Assembly: GCA_029262235.1 (NCBI GenBank)
Contig: JAJCZU010000004.1
Span: 930,001-994,000 of the forward strand
DNA length: 64,000 nucleotides
Direction of reading: 5' to 3'
Origin: Candidatus Eiseniibacteriota bacterium
Lineage (GTDB): Bacteria; Orphanbacterota; Orphanbacteria; Orphanbacterales; Orphanbacteraceae
Part shown: positions 41,322 through 50,380 of the stretch, one piece after another
How positions within the stretch are numbered: position 1 is the first letter of the stretch
How the letters are laid out: each line of letters begins with the position of its first letter
Notes under the pieces: generated by a model
Database searches by the model: none
Seen by the model: the letters and a program-made list of their open reading frames with translations, nothing else
Told to the model about the DNA's origin: nothing
Translations under genes and position numbers: made by a program

Positions 41322-44201
41322 CTACCGCTTGGTCGAAGTCTGCTGGAGGTCGATCACCTTGGTCGGGCTCTCGACGTCGAAGTGAAAGCTGAAGTCGCTC
41401 GAAACCCCGTCGATCGCCGGCGGGGCGGTCGAGGTCACGCGGTAATGATACGTCGCGTCGTGTGTCGGGAAGATCGTGATCGAATGATTCGTGACATACG
41501 CGGGATCGTAGGCCGATCCGGTATAGCTCGCTGTCGAACCGTACTCCACCTGCGAATCCGACGGGATGTCCGTGGTCCATGTGATCGTGACGGCGTACGT
41601 GCCGACGCCGGACGCGTAGGCGATGACCCCCGTAATCTGAATCGCGGACGGGGGCGGTCCGATGGCGGTGCCGTCGTCATTGAATGCGAGGATGCCCGCG
41701 TTGGACGAGGTCGGTGCCGGCGTGATCAGTTCGTCGATCCCGGCGCCCGGATTCGGCATGCCGTCCTGGCGAATGTAAATCGTGGCGCCCGAGCGATACA
41801 CCCGGTACGTCGTATTCTTTTTCAGATTGCAGATCATGTGCAGGGCGGCCGTGTCATGCCCCGCCACCGTGTACGTCACGGAATCGAGACCGGCGAGTTC
41901 CGCACGCGAGAACAGGATCACGCGGTCGTTCACGATTTCGGCGCCCACCATCTGACTCGTTTCGATCAGGTTCGTTTCCGGGATGTTCTGCACCGTGTTG
42001 TCGACCGGGTAGAGCACGTTCAGAAACAGGTCGTCCGTCCGCGGCGTTGAAGCTTCGACTTCGATCCGTCCCCAGCCCGGCGTCGCGCGTGTCGTCAGGA
42101 AGTTCTCGTTGTACTCGTTGCCCGCGGTCCAGTCGCCCCAGTAGTAGTTCGCGCCCTGCGTGGGATCGTAGCGGCCCTGACCGTCGAACCCGCCCATCCA
42201 GTACGCGTATCCGTTGTCAGAGCGGTTCCGTCCGCCGATCTTGCGCATCACACGTTCCTTCGGAAGCAGCGCCTTCAGGAAAATCGAGCCGTTGTCGTGC
42301 ATGTCGTTTCCGTCGGTGGCCTTCGCAAGGCTCCCGCCCGGGTAATCCCAGATGCCGGCTTCGCTGTCGCCCGCGCGCTGTACGCCGCCCGATCCGAAAA
42401 TCTGCGGATCGGCGGTCACGTGCATGTTCCAGACCTTCGTGAAGTTCGGATTCGTCGAAACGACGCGATCATAGACGACGAAGAAATTCGGACGTAAATA
42501 GACGAACTCTCTTGTGTAGCTGTCGATCTTCGTCGGGTGAGAGGGGGCGTTTCGCGACGCGGCGAATGCCTCGTAATCATAGGCGCCGAAGAGATCGGCC
42601 TGCGAGTACGTGTATTCGTTGTTCGTTTCGAACGCGAGCATCTCCCCGGCGTGGTACACAGGGTCGTTCTTTACGGTGTTGTAGCTGGGGCCGCTTGAAG
42701 GCATCGGCTGACCGCCGTCGTTCGACACGGCACCGGAAGAGAGACTGGCGGCTCCCCAGTAGAAGTTCTCGCCCGGATCGTAGATCGCCATGCAGTTGTG
42801 CGCGGTCGAACGCTGATAGTAGTGCTTGGCGTGCGATGCCCCTTTGACCGAGCGGTACTGGCCGAAGTAGCCGCTGTCCACGATCAGGTCGCCTTTGCGA
42901 TGGATCGTAAACGAGCCGGCGTCCTTGTGCTGATGGCCGTAGAACAGCTTGCCCGCTTCGAACGATGCCCAGGTGGCGTCGCTGTTCCCCAGTTCGCTCA
43001 TCATATAAACGTGGTCCATGCCGCCGGCTCCGAGTCGCACCGCTTTCGGCATGTTGGGCGGATCCGCCTCCGGGACCGTGGGATCGTAGAAGATCACGAA
43101 GCTCCAGACCCCGGCGTTCTTGTAATGCCCCGGGGACCGGCTCAGAATATTGTCCCACGAGCGATTCGTATGGCGCTGATTCCAGGGGTCGCGCATCCGT
43201 GTCGCCATGATGGCCATGTTCTTCCAGCTGTCGCCGAAAATCGGGTTGTTGTAATCCTGATTCTCTTCGAGCGTGCCGCGGTGCGGGGGCGTCGAGTAGT
43301 AGGTCCACGCCGAATACTCCGCGCCGTATTTCTGCGCGATCGCCCATCCGTTCACACCGGTCGCGCTCGTGAAAGCTTCGAGAAGCCAGACACGTTCGTC
43401 GACGTTCGACGTGGCGTACACAGGGCCGTTCCAGCCGGGTCCGCCCGCGAAGTCGAGCGCTTTCGCGTATACGTCTTCGATATAAGCGCAGACGCGCTGG
43501 TATTCGTTTGCATAGCTGCCGTTGTCTACCGAGGAGCCCGCAAGCAGCAGCCCGCGGAAGATCGACGTGCAGACCCAGTAGGAGGTCCCGCCGCGCCAGG
43601 TCTGCCCGTCGGCGAAACTCGTCTGCGCCGCTCCGTAGTTCGTTTTCACCTCGGCCAGGTCGCTGGCAGACAGCTTCTCCCAGATCCAGTCGGTCGCCAT
43701 GGCATATTCGGCGCCGCCTCCGTCGATCGGCCAGGCCGGGCCGATCACGGCGTTACGAACGAAGGTCCAGTAGGCGTCCTCTTCGAAGCCGCCGCCGCTG
43801 TAGTTCGTATCGTTCCAGTATTTATGAATCTTGTAGGTAAGCGAAATGTTCGGAAGGTCGGCCGCCGCCTTCTTGTTGTTGTTGATCGCGTAGTCGGCGT
43901 ATTCCTTCAGCTCGACGTAGAACGCGCGATGCGTGCCGCCCGGCTTGCACCGCTCGGCGATCGTCGCGATGGTCGTCGACGTAAAGAAGATACGAGGGTG
44001 GGTCGCGTTCAGCTGATAGGCACTCGCCGGCGACGCCACGGCCAGAAGGCCGGCCACGACCGCAAGTGCGGGCAGGAACGCCGCCAGTCGCGCGGCAGAC
44101 CGCGAAATCGGCGCGGCAGACCGCCGAGCCTGGTGCCTGAACCGTTTTAAATCGTTGTAAATCAACCGAATCCTGCGCGGAAGGTCCATCATCCCCCACA
44201 T
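41322..44201 (-). CDS. Large secreted heparinase II/III-like polysaccharide lyase with Fn3-like C-terminus
   Basis: A ~959-residue exported protein. Several ATGs are possible; I use 44201 (MWGMMDLPRR) with GAGG upstream. The signal anchor (FLPALAVVAGLLAVASPASA) lies unusually far in, about residue 40-60. Residues about 70-400 form an alpha-helical barrel typical of alginate/heparin lyases; the beta-sandwich part has the hallmark FYGHQHKDAGSFTIHRKGDLIVDSG and STAHNCMAIYDPG. The C-terminal ~100 residues (ITWTTDIPSDSQVEYG, TYHYRVTS) are fibronectin-III-like. It should cleave an acidic polysaccharide outside the cell. Confidence 0.82.
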   Translation of the reverse strand: MWGMMDLPRRIRLIYNDLKRFRHQARRSAAPISRSAARLAAFLPALAVVAGLLAVASPASAYQLNATHPRIFFTSTTIATIAERCKPGGTHRAFYVELKEYADYAINNNKKAAADLPNISLTYKIHKYWNDTNYSGGGFEEDAYWTFVRNAVIGPAWPIDGGGAEYAMATDWIWEKLSASDLAEVKTNYGAAQTSFADGQTWRGGTSYWVCTSIFRGLLLAGSSVDNGSYANEYQRVCAYIEDVYAKALDFAGGPGWNGPVYATSNVDERVWLLEAFTSATGVNGWAIAQKYGAEYSAWTYYSTPPHRGTLEENQDYNNPIFGDSWKNMAIMATRMRDPWNQRHTNRSWDNILSRSPGHYKNAGVWSFVIFYDPTVPEADPPNMPKAVRLGAGGMDHVYMMSELGNSDATWASFEAGKLFYGHQHKDAGSFTIHRKGDLIVDSGYFGQYRSVKGASHAKHYYQRSTAHNCMAIYDPGENFYWGAASLSSGAVSNDGGQPMPSSGPSYNTVKNDPVYHAGEMLAFETNNEYTYSQADLFGAYDYEAFAASRNAPSHPTKIDSYTREFVYLRPNFFVVYDRVVSTNPNFTKVWNMHVTADPQIFGSGGVQRAGDSEAGIWDYPGGSLAKATDGNDMHDNGSIFLKALLPKERVMRKIGGRNRSDNGYAYWMGGFDGQGRYDPTQGANYYWGDWTAGNEYNENFLTTRATPGWGRIEVEASTPRTDDLFLNVLYPVDNTVQNIPETNLIETSQMVGAEIVNDRVILFSRAELAGLDSVTYTVAGHDTAALHMICNLKKNTTYRVYRSGATIYIRQDGMPNPGAGIDELITPAPTSSNAGILAFNDDGTAIGPPPSAIQITGVIAYASGVGTYAVTITWTTDIPSDSQVEYGSTASYTGSAYDPAYVTNHSITIFPTHDATYHYRVTSTAPPAIDGVSSDFSFHFDVESPTKVIDLQQTSTKR

Positions 44202-44307
44202 CCCCCTTTTCCTCATCCATCGACCGATCCGGTCGTCGCCTGAATTCCAATTGTGCGTGGTTTTAAGCGGCTCTCGCCACATTGACCGGAGTGGGAAACC
44301 AACCATA

Positions 44308-45378
44308 TCACGGCCGGTGCGCGGGGTTCGCCAAAAAAGAGCTGTCGGTCAGCGTATGCAGGAAGGCGACCAGGTCGTCCACGTCCTGATTCGAGAGGTC
44401 GAAACCCGTCCCGGTCGGGATCAGGGGGTCGACATTCGGCCCCCGCACTCCGCCGGACCGATAGTGCTCGATCACGTCTTCCAGCGTGGCGAAACGCCCG
44501 TCGTGCATGTAAGGGGCCGTGACGCCGATGTTGCGCAGCGTGGGCGTCTTGAACAGCCCGTCGTCAAGCGTGTTTCCGGTGATGACTCCGCGCCCGCGGT
44601 CGATGAGCGGGTTCTCGAGTCCGATGGAATGAAAATCGTCGTCGGTCAGAAGATCGTTCACACCGTGACAATGAAAACATTCGGCCTGCTCGCTGAAGAA
44701 CAGATTGTGGCCGCGCCGCTCCGATTCCGTCAGCTCGACCTCGAACCGCTTCCAGCGATCGTATTTCGATTCGAACGAAACGAGCGTGCGTTCGAACTGC
44801 GCGATCGCCATCCGGATGCGGGACTCCGTGATGACAGTTGATCCGAATGCGCGCCCGAAGAGCGCCGGGTATTCGTCGTGCGCCTGGACGCGCGCGACGG
44901 CCTCGTCCCAGGGGAGGTTCATCTCCTCCTCGTCCATGACGGGGCCGATGATCTGGTCCTCGAGCGAGAGGCCGCGACCGTCCCAGAACAGAAGATCGTT
45001 CCATCCGGCATTGATGATCGGAGGCGCGTTGCGTATGCCGAGCGCGCCGTCCACGCCGGGCGTGATGACCGCGCTGTCGCCGAACGCGAACTCCGGCTTG
45101 TGACATCCGGCGCACGAAAGCGTGCTGTCGAGGCTGAGCAGGGGGTCGAAGAAGAGGCGCTTTCCGAGCGCGATTCCCTGCAATGTGAGCGGATTCCCCG
45201 GGGCGGCGTTCATGGGCGGCAGGCCCTCGATCGCGATCGTGATCGTGTCACGCGGGGGGAACGTATCCGCGGGCGCGCCCCCCTGCGGGCTCGCGGGCCC
45301 CGAGTCGCCGCATCCCGCCAGCAGCAGAAAGGCCGAAATCAGCGTGGCATGCATTGCTCGACGGAATATGAGGGTCAA
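44308..45378 (-). CDS. Di-haem cytochrome c peroxidase/MauG-like lipoprotein
   Basis: A 356-residue periplasmic di-haem protein. Haem-binding CxxCH motifs are CAGCH and CFHCH, with the Ca-site-like region ALGIRNAPPIINAGWNDLLFWDGRG between them. A third conserved stretch, FKTPTLRNIGVTAPYMHDGRFATLEDVIEHY, is the CCP/MauG C-terminal signature. The TTG start at 45378 gives MTLIFRRAMH plus a hydrophobic core and lipobox LLAGC, and has GAGG upstream; an ATG at 45354 would lack the positively charged n-region. Role: hydrogen peroxide reduction or protein oxidation. It lies upstream of the lyase gene, 106 bp apart. Confidence 0.88.
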   Translation of the reverse strand: MTLIFRRAMHATLISAFLLLAGCGDSGPASPQGGAPADTFPPRDTITIAIEGLPPMNAAPGNPLTLQGIALGKRLFFDPLLSLDSTLSCAGCHKPEFAFGDSAVITPGVDGALGIRNAPPIINAGWNDLLFWDGRGLSLEDQIIGPVMDEEEMNLPWDEAVARVQAHDEYPALFGRAFGSTVITESRIRMAIAQFERTLVSFESKYDRWKRFEVELTESERRGHNLFFSEQAECFHCHGVNDLLTDDDFHSIGLENPLIDRGRGVITGNTLDDGLFKTPTLRNIGVTAPYMHDGRFATLEDVIEHYRSGGVRGPNVDPLIPTGTGFDLSNQDVDDLVAFLHTLTDSSFLANPAHRP

Positions 45379-45524
45379 TGAAGGCCTCGATGGGATGGCG
45401 GAGTTGAACGGGGGTAACACGCTACAATCTAGTGTATTCTCGATTCCTGCTCCGGACAAGGGGTCCGTTCTCTCATCATTCGGTCTGTTTTGCCGATGAT
45501 TCGACAGATACAGAGAGGCTATGT

Positions 45525-47459
45525 GTGGAAGATCGAAGTGTTCGACAAAAGGCGCTGTTGCTGCTCGCCCTCGTGGCGGCGACGGCGATCTACGCGTGGA
45601 TCCTTCCGCAGCGCTACGTAACGCCTGACGAAGGCGCCCATCTCATGAGCGCCCGCCGCATTCTGCTCGGCGAGTTCCCGTGCGTCGACTATTCTTCGCG
45701 CCAGCCGTTTTACGTTCTCGTTCACGCGATCCCCCAGATCTTTTTCGGACAGAGCCTCGACGCGGGGCGCTGGGTCTCGGTCTTCATGACGATCGGGGCG
45801 GGGCTTCTGGCATTCAGCATGGCGCGCGGCAGAAATGATCTCGCCGGACCGCTGGCCGCCATGTTTTTTCTGTTCTCGCCGCTGACGATTCACTACGCAA
45901 CCGTAGTCCAGACGCAGCCCGTCGTGATCGTAACGAGCGGTCTTGCCATATTGCTCTCGATTCGAAAGCGGGGGAACTGGGACTATCTCGTCGGACTTCT
46001 GCTGGCCGCTTCCTTCTATGTGCGCGAATCGGGGCACGCGGCGACGGCGGCGATTTTCTGCGTGTTTCTCTTCTCGCGCGAATGGCGTCGCATGCGCACG
46101 GTGGCTCTCGGCTATGTGGGCGGCATTTTTCTCTGCTACCTGATCTACGCCACGCGGATTTCGCCTCTCGCATTCTGGGATTCCCGTTTGAACCCCGTCT
46201 GGCTCGTTGTATACAGCATGCGGAAGCTCATGTGGAAGTTCGCCCCCGGCGGTGCGGACGATTCGATGGACGAAACGGAAATCATGAACGATGCGACCGA
46301 AACGGGCGGCGACTTCCTGTTCGAACCCGACAGCTATCTCTTCCTGATCGTTGCCGCGCGGATGCTCTTCGGTCCGATCGCGCTCTTCGTGGCGGGCTGG
46401 TCGCTCGGCATTCCCGCGAAGCTCGGCGAGCAGGGCCGGCGTACCGCGATCATGATCACGACATGGATTTTCTTCCTGACTCTCTTCTATACGTACTGGT
46501 ATCTCGTGCGCGGTTTCTATCCCGGTTATCTGCGTGAGTTCGAACTGCCGATGGCCGTTCTCGGCGGGATGGTGGTCGGGCATACGATCCAGAAGACGGG
46601 GCTCCGCTTCTGGCACGCCGCTCCGCTTGCGGCGTTTCTCGTTGTTGCCGTGCAGATCACGCGGCTTCGGTTCCCGGTCTGGATCGAACCGCTCACGCTT
46701 GCCTTTGCGGGCGCGATCGGCCTGATCGTGCTTGCCCGCGGCATTCCGCGTGAACGGGACGACTGGATGCGCATGGCGGCCGCGATCGGTACGCTCGGTG
46801 TCGTGTTCGTGCTTCGGCGTGCGGGGGGCCCGCTTGCGCACATGGCGCACGGACCGCTCCTGTTCTTGATTCTGCTGCTTGCGGCCATGCTGCTTCTTCT
46901 TGCGGGACGGCGATCGGACCAGGGCCGCCAGGGGCGCCTTCTGGCCGCGCTTGCATTCGCCGGGATCATTGTCGCCGCAGACTCGTGGTACCAGAAGGGG
47001 GGCATGAGTTTTCACGGCCGGTGGACGCGGAGTATGGTCGATGAAGTATCCGCGGTAGTCCGTGAGAATTCCAATCCAGACGACGAAGTCATGTCGGGCG
47101 GCATGATCTGGACGTTTCTCGCCGATCGCAAGCCCTTCCAGAACGCGAACCACCCGCTCGGCTTTTATGATGTCGATATCGACTCCCCCGAGTCGGACTA
47201 CTGGTTCGAGCACTACAGGAATCATCCGCCCGCGATCGTCGTGCTCGACTCCTATACGGAGCGCATCTTCTTCAAGAGTACGGCGCTGCACGAAGCGATC
47301 GAGCGGGACTATCGCCCCGTATTCGAAAAAGGCGACGATCCGCACGTGACGGTTCTGCTTCACAGGAGCCGCGGACTTCCCCTTTCGAAGGCCCCGGCGC
47401 CATCCGAACCGGCGCCATCCGAACCGGCATCGCTTGCGAATCAGGCCGCCTCTCACTGA
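45525..47459 (+). CDS. GT39/PMT-like membrane glycosyltransferase
   Basis: A 644-residue integral membrane protein. Start GTG with AGAGAGG upstream. About twelve helices follow. The first periplasmic loop has RYVTPDEGAHLMSARRILLG, the Asp-Glu pattern of PMT-type (GT39/GT83) enzymes that use a polyprenyl-linked sugar. Further loops carry SSRQPFYVLVHA and a C-terminal globular part (GFYDVDIDSPESDYW, DSYTERIFFKS). The tail repeats PAPSEPAPSEPAS. It lies 146 bp upstream of the sat-cysC cluster and could transfer a sugar in the same surface pathway. Confidence 0.85.
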   Translation: MEDRSVRQKALLLLALVAATAIYAWILPQRYVTPDEGAHLMSARRILLGEFPCVDYSSRQPFYVLVHAIPQIFFGQSLDAGRWVSVFMTIGAGLLAFSMARGRNDLAGPLAAMFFLFSPLTIHYATVVQTQPVVIVTSGLAILLSIRKRGNWDYLVGLLLAASFYVRESGHAATAAIFCVFLFSREWRRMRTVALGYVGGIFLCYLIYATRISPLAFWDSRLNPVWLVVYSMRKLMWKFAPGGADDSMDETEIMNDATETGGDFLFEPDSYLFLIVAARMLFGPIALFVAGWSLGIPAKLGEQGRRTAIMITTWIFFLTLFYTYWYLVRGFYPGYLREFELPMAVLGGMVVGHTIQKTGLRFWHAAPLAAFLVVAVQITRLRFPVWIEPLTLAFAGAIGLIVLARGIPRERDDWMRMAAAIGTLGVVFVLRRAGGPLAHMAHGPLLFLILLLAAMLLLLAGRRSDQGRQGRLLAALAFAGIIVAADSWYQKGGMSFHGRWTRSMVDEVSAVVRENSNPDDEVMSGGMIWTFLADRKPFQNANHPLGFYDVDIDSPESDYWFEHYRNHPPAIVVLDSYTERIFFKSTALHEAIERDYRPVFEKGDDPHVTVLLHRSRGLPLSKAPAPSEPAPSEPASLANQAASH

Positions 47460-47515
47460 ACCCGGGCATGATCCCCCCGCGCGCATGGCGAACCCCGATT
47501 TTCCCCTCCGGACGC

Positions 47516-47544
47516 TTGACCCTGTGTTCTAAATGGGCTACTAT
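47516..47544 (+). promoter_or_regulatory. Sigma-70-like promoter of the sat-cysC cluster
   Basis: TTGACC (47516-47521), a 17-bp spacer and TACTAT (47539-47544), one of the best promoter matches in the window. Start would be near 47551, giving a ~55-base leader before the RHH gene. Confidence 0.65.
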
Positions 47545-47572
47545 TGGAGCCTTGTCAGAGTGTAATTAGAAC
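47526..47572. promoter_or_regulatory. Candidate operator flanking the -10 box
   Basis: GTTCTAA (47526-47532) and TTAGAAC (47566-47572) are perfect inverted 7-mers, 40 bp centre to centre, on both sides of the -10. A direct repeat ATTGGAG occurs at 47544-47550 and in the leader near 47588. The first gene codes for an RHH protein that could bind here; this is inference. Confidence 0.35.
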
Positions 47573-47605
47573 CCAAACGGTAATCTGATTGGAGTCCCGA
47601 GCCTC

Positions 47606-47827
47606 ATGGCCGATCCACGTGTCACCATCAAAATCCCACGCCAGCTGTACAACAAGATCGGCGAAGTGATTGCGGATTCGGGGTTTAGCTCCCCAACCGA
47701 CTTCATCGTCTTCGTCTTGCGGGACCTGGTGGGAGGGGCGTCCATCGAGCCGTCCCGCGACGGGGAGTCTCCCGAGGAGATTCACGACATCCGGCAGAAG
47801 CTCAAGAACCTCGGTTACCTGGAGTAA
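47606..47827 (+). CDS. Ribbon-helix-helix protein with LGY tail (first of cluster)
   Basis: A 73-residue protein. Residues 5-42 form a CopG/MetJ-like ribbon-helix-helix: a short strand (RVTIKIP), helix 1 (RQLYNKIGEVIADSG) and helix 2 (SPTDFIVFVLRDLVGG). RHH dimers normally bind operator DNA, so it may regulate its own operon. The C-terminal part ends in the tail PEEIHDIRQKLKNLGYLE, shared with CysC, the second RHH protein and the lipoprotein at 25467. It lies six bases upstream of sat. A non-DNA-binding scaffold role is possible. Confidence 0.8.
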   Translation: MADPRVTIKIPRQLYNKIGEVIADSGFSSPTDFIVFVLRDLVGGASIEPSRDGESPEEIHDIRQKLKNLGYLE

Positions 47828-47833
47828 ATCAAC

Positions 47834-48997
47834 ATGATCAAAGCGCACGGCGGGAAGCTCATCAATCGCGTCCCGGAAGGAAAAGAACGCGAAGCACTCG
47901 AGGAACTCGCTCCGAGTCTTCCGAAGATTCATCTGAACGAACGCGAGCTCGCGGACTTCGAAATGATCGCCATCGGCGCGTTTTCGCCGCTCGAAGGATT
48001 CATGACCGAAGACGACTATCTCGCCGTCCTCGATCTGAAGCGCCTCGCGAAGGGACTCCCGTGGACGATCCCGGTCACGCTGTCCGTCAAAGGTGACGAC
48101 GACTCCGCATTCGAAGAAGGCGCCAAAGTCGCGCTGGTCGGCCCGGGCGAGGAAATCCTCGGCGTCATGCAGATCGATCAGAAGTTTCACTTCGACAAGG
48201 TCGCGGAAGCCGAAAAGGTGCTCCTGACGAACGACGAAGCGCATCCCGGCGTCCGGTACCTCGGCACGATCGGCGACAAGTATCTCGGTGGTCCGATCTG
48301 GATGCTGCACCGCCCGAAGCACCACAGCTTCGAGAACTACCGTCTCGATCCGAAAGAAACGCGCGTGCTGTTCAAGGCGAAGGGGTGGGACACGATCGTG
48401 GCGTTCCAGACGCGGAACCCGATCCACCGCGCGCATGAATATCTGCAGAAGTGCGCGCTCGAAGTCACCGACGGCCTGCTGATCCATCCGCTCGTCGGAC
48501 AGACGCAGAAGGGCGACATTCCTGCCGACATCCGCATGGATTGTTACAAGCTGCTGCTCGAGCACTACTATCCGAAGACGCGCACCGCGCTCTCGATCTT
48601 CCCGGCCGCCATGCGCTACGCCGGCCCGCGCGAAGCCGTTTTTCACGCCCTGGTTCGCAAGAACTACGGCTGCTCGCACTTCATCGTCGGCCGCGACCAC
48701 GCGGGTGTAGGCAGCTATTACGGCACGTACGACGCCCACTATATCTTCCTGGAATTCGACCGTTACGAGATCGACATCACGCCGATGTTTTTCGATCACT
48801 CGTTCTTTTGCAGGAGATGTGGGAATATGGGGTCGCAGAAGACGTGCCCGCACGACTCGTCCGATCACGTGTTTCTCAGCGGCACGAAAGTGCGCGAAAT
48901 GTTAAGTGAGGGGATCATGCCCCCGTCCGAATTCACCCGGCCGGAAGTGGCGGAACTCCTGATGAGCTACTACACGAAGGAGAAGGAGACCGCATGA
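47834..48997 (+). CDS. sat: Sulfate adenylyltransferase (ATP sulfurylase)
   Basis: A 387-residue cytosolic enzyme making adenosine 5'-phosphosulfate (APS) from ATP and sulfate, homo-oligomeric Sat type (not CysDN). Motifs include the active-site QTRNPIHRAHEY, HPLVGQTQKGDI and GRDHAGVGSYYGTYDA. The C-terminal CRRCGNMGSQKTCPHD resembles the zinc-binding cysteine set of bacterial/archaeal Sat. Its end overlaps the first phosphodiesterase by four bases (ATGA). With cysC downstream and no APS/PAPS reductase, its product is probably destined for sulfation, not reduction. Confidence 0.96.
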   Translation: MIKAHGGKLINRVPEGKEREALEELAPSLPKIHLNERELADFEMIAIGAFSPLEGFMTEDDYLAVLDLKRLAKGLPWTIPVTLSVKGDDDSAFEEGAKVALVGPGEEILGVMQIDQKFHFDKVAEAEKVLLTNDEAHPGVRYLGTIGDKYLGGPIWMLHRPKHHSFENYRLDPKETRVLFKAKGWDTIVAFQTRNPIHRAHEYLQKCALEVTDGLLIHPLVGQTQKGDIPADIRMDCYKLLLEHYYPKTRTALSIFPAAMRYAGPREAVFHALVRKNYGCSHFIVGRDHAGVGSYYGTYDAHYIFLEFDRYEIDITPMFFDHSFFCRRCGNMGSQKTCPHDSSDHVFLSGTKVREMLSEGIMPPSEFTRPEVAELLMSYYTKEKETA

Positions 48998-50367
48998 GCC
49001 GTCTCGCACTGCTTGGTTTTGACGGGCTCGACCCGGAACTCGTCGAACGCTGGCTCGGCGATCTGCCGAACCTGAGCGAACTGATGTCCGAAGGGATTCA
49101 CGGCAAGCTCGAGTCGACGTATCCCCCGACCACGATTCCGGCCTGGACGTCGATGATGACGTCCCAGGATCCGGGTCAGATCGGGCTTTACGACCGGCGC
49201 CGCAGAATTGGTCGCAGCTACAAATACGAAACGGTCGACTCGATGGCCATTCGCCAGAAGACGATCTGGAATTACACGTCGCGCGTGCGCCTGGAAGCGC
49301 TGCTTGTCGGCGTGCCGCAGACGTTTCCGCCGAAGCCGCTCAAGGGCTCGCTCGTTTCGGGACTGCTGACTCCGAACAAGGAACTGCAGTGGACCTACCC
49401 GCGCGAACTCGCGAACGAAGTCGAGAACGCGGTCGGCGGCGACTTTCCGTTCGACGTCTACGGCTATCAGACGAAGAACAAAGACTGGCTCGTCGAGAAG
49501 GTGTACGACATGACGCGGAAGCGTCTCGGCACGTTCCGCCATTTCGCGCGCAAGCGTGAGCACGACCTTCTGATGATGGTCGAGCACGGCGCGGACCGCA
49601 TCCAGCACGGTTTCTGGCGGCATATGGACGAAGAGCATCCGAACTTCGTGCCGGAGTCCCGCTTCGCGGAGGTCATTCACGACTACTACGTGTTTCTGGA
49701 CCAGGAGATCGGCAAGCTGCTCGAAGACCTGCCGCGCGACACGTCGGTCATGCTCGTTTCGCCGTTCAGTTCGCAGCCCTTGAAGGGGTGCGTGCGCCTG
49801 AACGAATGGCTTCAGCAGGAAGGCTACCTCGTTCTGAACGAGGAGGCGAAAGAGGGCGAACCGCTCGATCTGAAGCAGGTCGACTGGACGCAGACGGAAG
49901 CGTGGGCGGACGGCGGCGCGGTCGGCCAGATCCATTTCAACGTGCACGGGCGTGAGCCGAACGGCTTCGTTCCCGCGGAAGAAATCGAGAATCTGAAGAA
50001 CGACATTCGCGAGCGCGTCATGACGATCGAACAGGACGGCGCGCGCGTTTCGAGTATTGCGGAAGCGCCGGAGCAGATGTATCGCGCGGCGAACGGCAAC
50101 GGGCCCGACCTGATCGTAAAGTTCGAAGATCTCACGTATCTCGTCTCCCCCGTGATGGGCGGCGAGATCATTCAGTCCGAGAACGACGCCGGTCCCGACG
50201 ACACGACGCATCGAGGAGAAGGGCTTTTCATCTGGGATCATCCCGCGAAGATGGAGCCGAAGAAAAAAGACACGTATTCCATTTACGACATCGCTCCCAC
50301 GATTCTGACGTACTTCGGGATCGACGTTCCGGAGCACATGATCGGCGAGAGTTTGATCTCGCTTTGA
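48994..50367 (+). CDS. Alkaline-phosphatase-superfamily phosphodiesterase with degenerate metal site
   Basis: A 457-residue protein of the type I phosphodiesterase/nucleotide pyrophosphatase family (PF01663 type). It has D10 (LLGFDGLDP), a T47 nucleophile (PPTTIPAW) and the ADRIQH pair. But where paralogues have S-D-H-G-F, this one reads S-P-F-S-S (residues 256-260), losing one Asp and one His ligand. No signal peptide, so cytosolic. It is wedged between sat and cysC by a 4-bp overlap and a 13-bp gap. It may be a scaffold or regulator of PAPS synthesis, or an enzyme with one metal. Confidence 0.85.
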   Translation: MSRLALLGFDGLDPELVERWLGDLPNLSELMSEGIHGKLESTYPPTTIPAWTSMMTSQDPGQIGLYDRRRRIGRSYKYETVDSMAIRQKTIWNYTSRVRLEALLVGVPQTFPPKPLKGSLVSGLLTPNKELQWTYPRELANEVENAVGGDFPFDVYGYQTKNKDWLVEKVYDMTRKRLGTFRHFARKREHDLLMMVEHGADRIQHGFWRHMDEEHPNFVPESRFAEVIHDYYVFLDQEIGKLLEDLPRDTSVMLVSPFSSQPLKGCVRLNEWLQQEGYLVLNEEAKEGEPLDLKQVDWTQTEAWADGGAVGQIHFNVHGREPNGFVPAEEIENLKNDIRERVMTIEQDGARVSSIAEAPEQMYRAANGNGPDLIVKFEDLTYLVSPVMGGEIIQSENDAGPDDTTHRGEGLFIWDHPAKMEPKKKDTYSIYDIAPTILTYFGIDVPEHMIGESLISL

Positions 50368-50380
50368 GGGAGAAACAACG

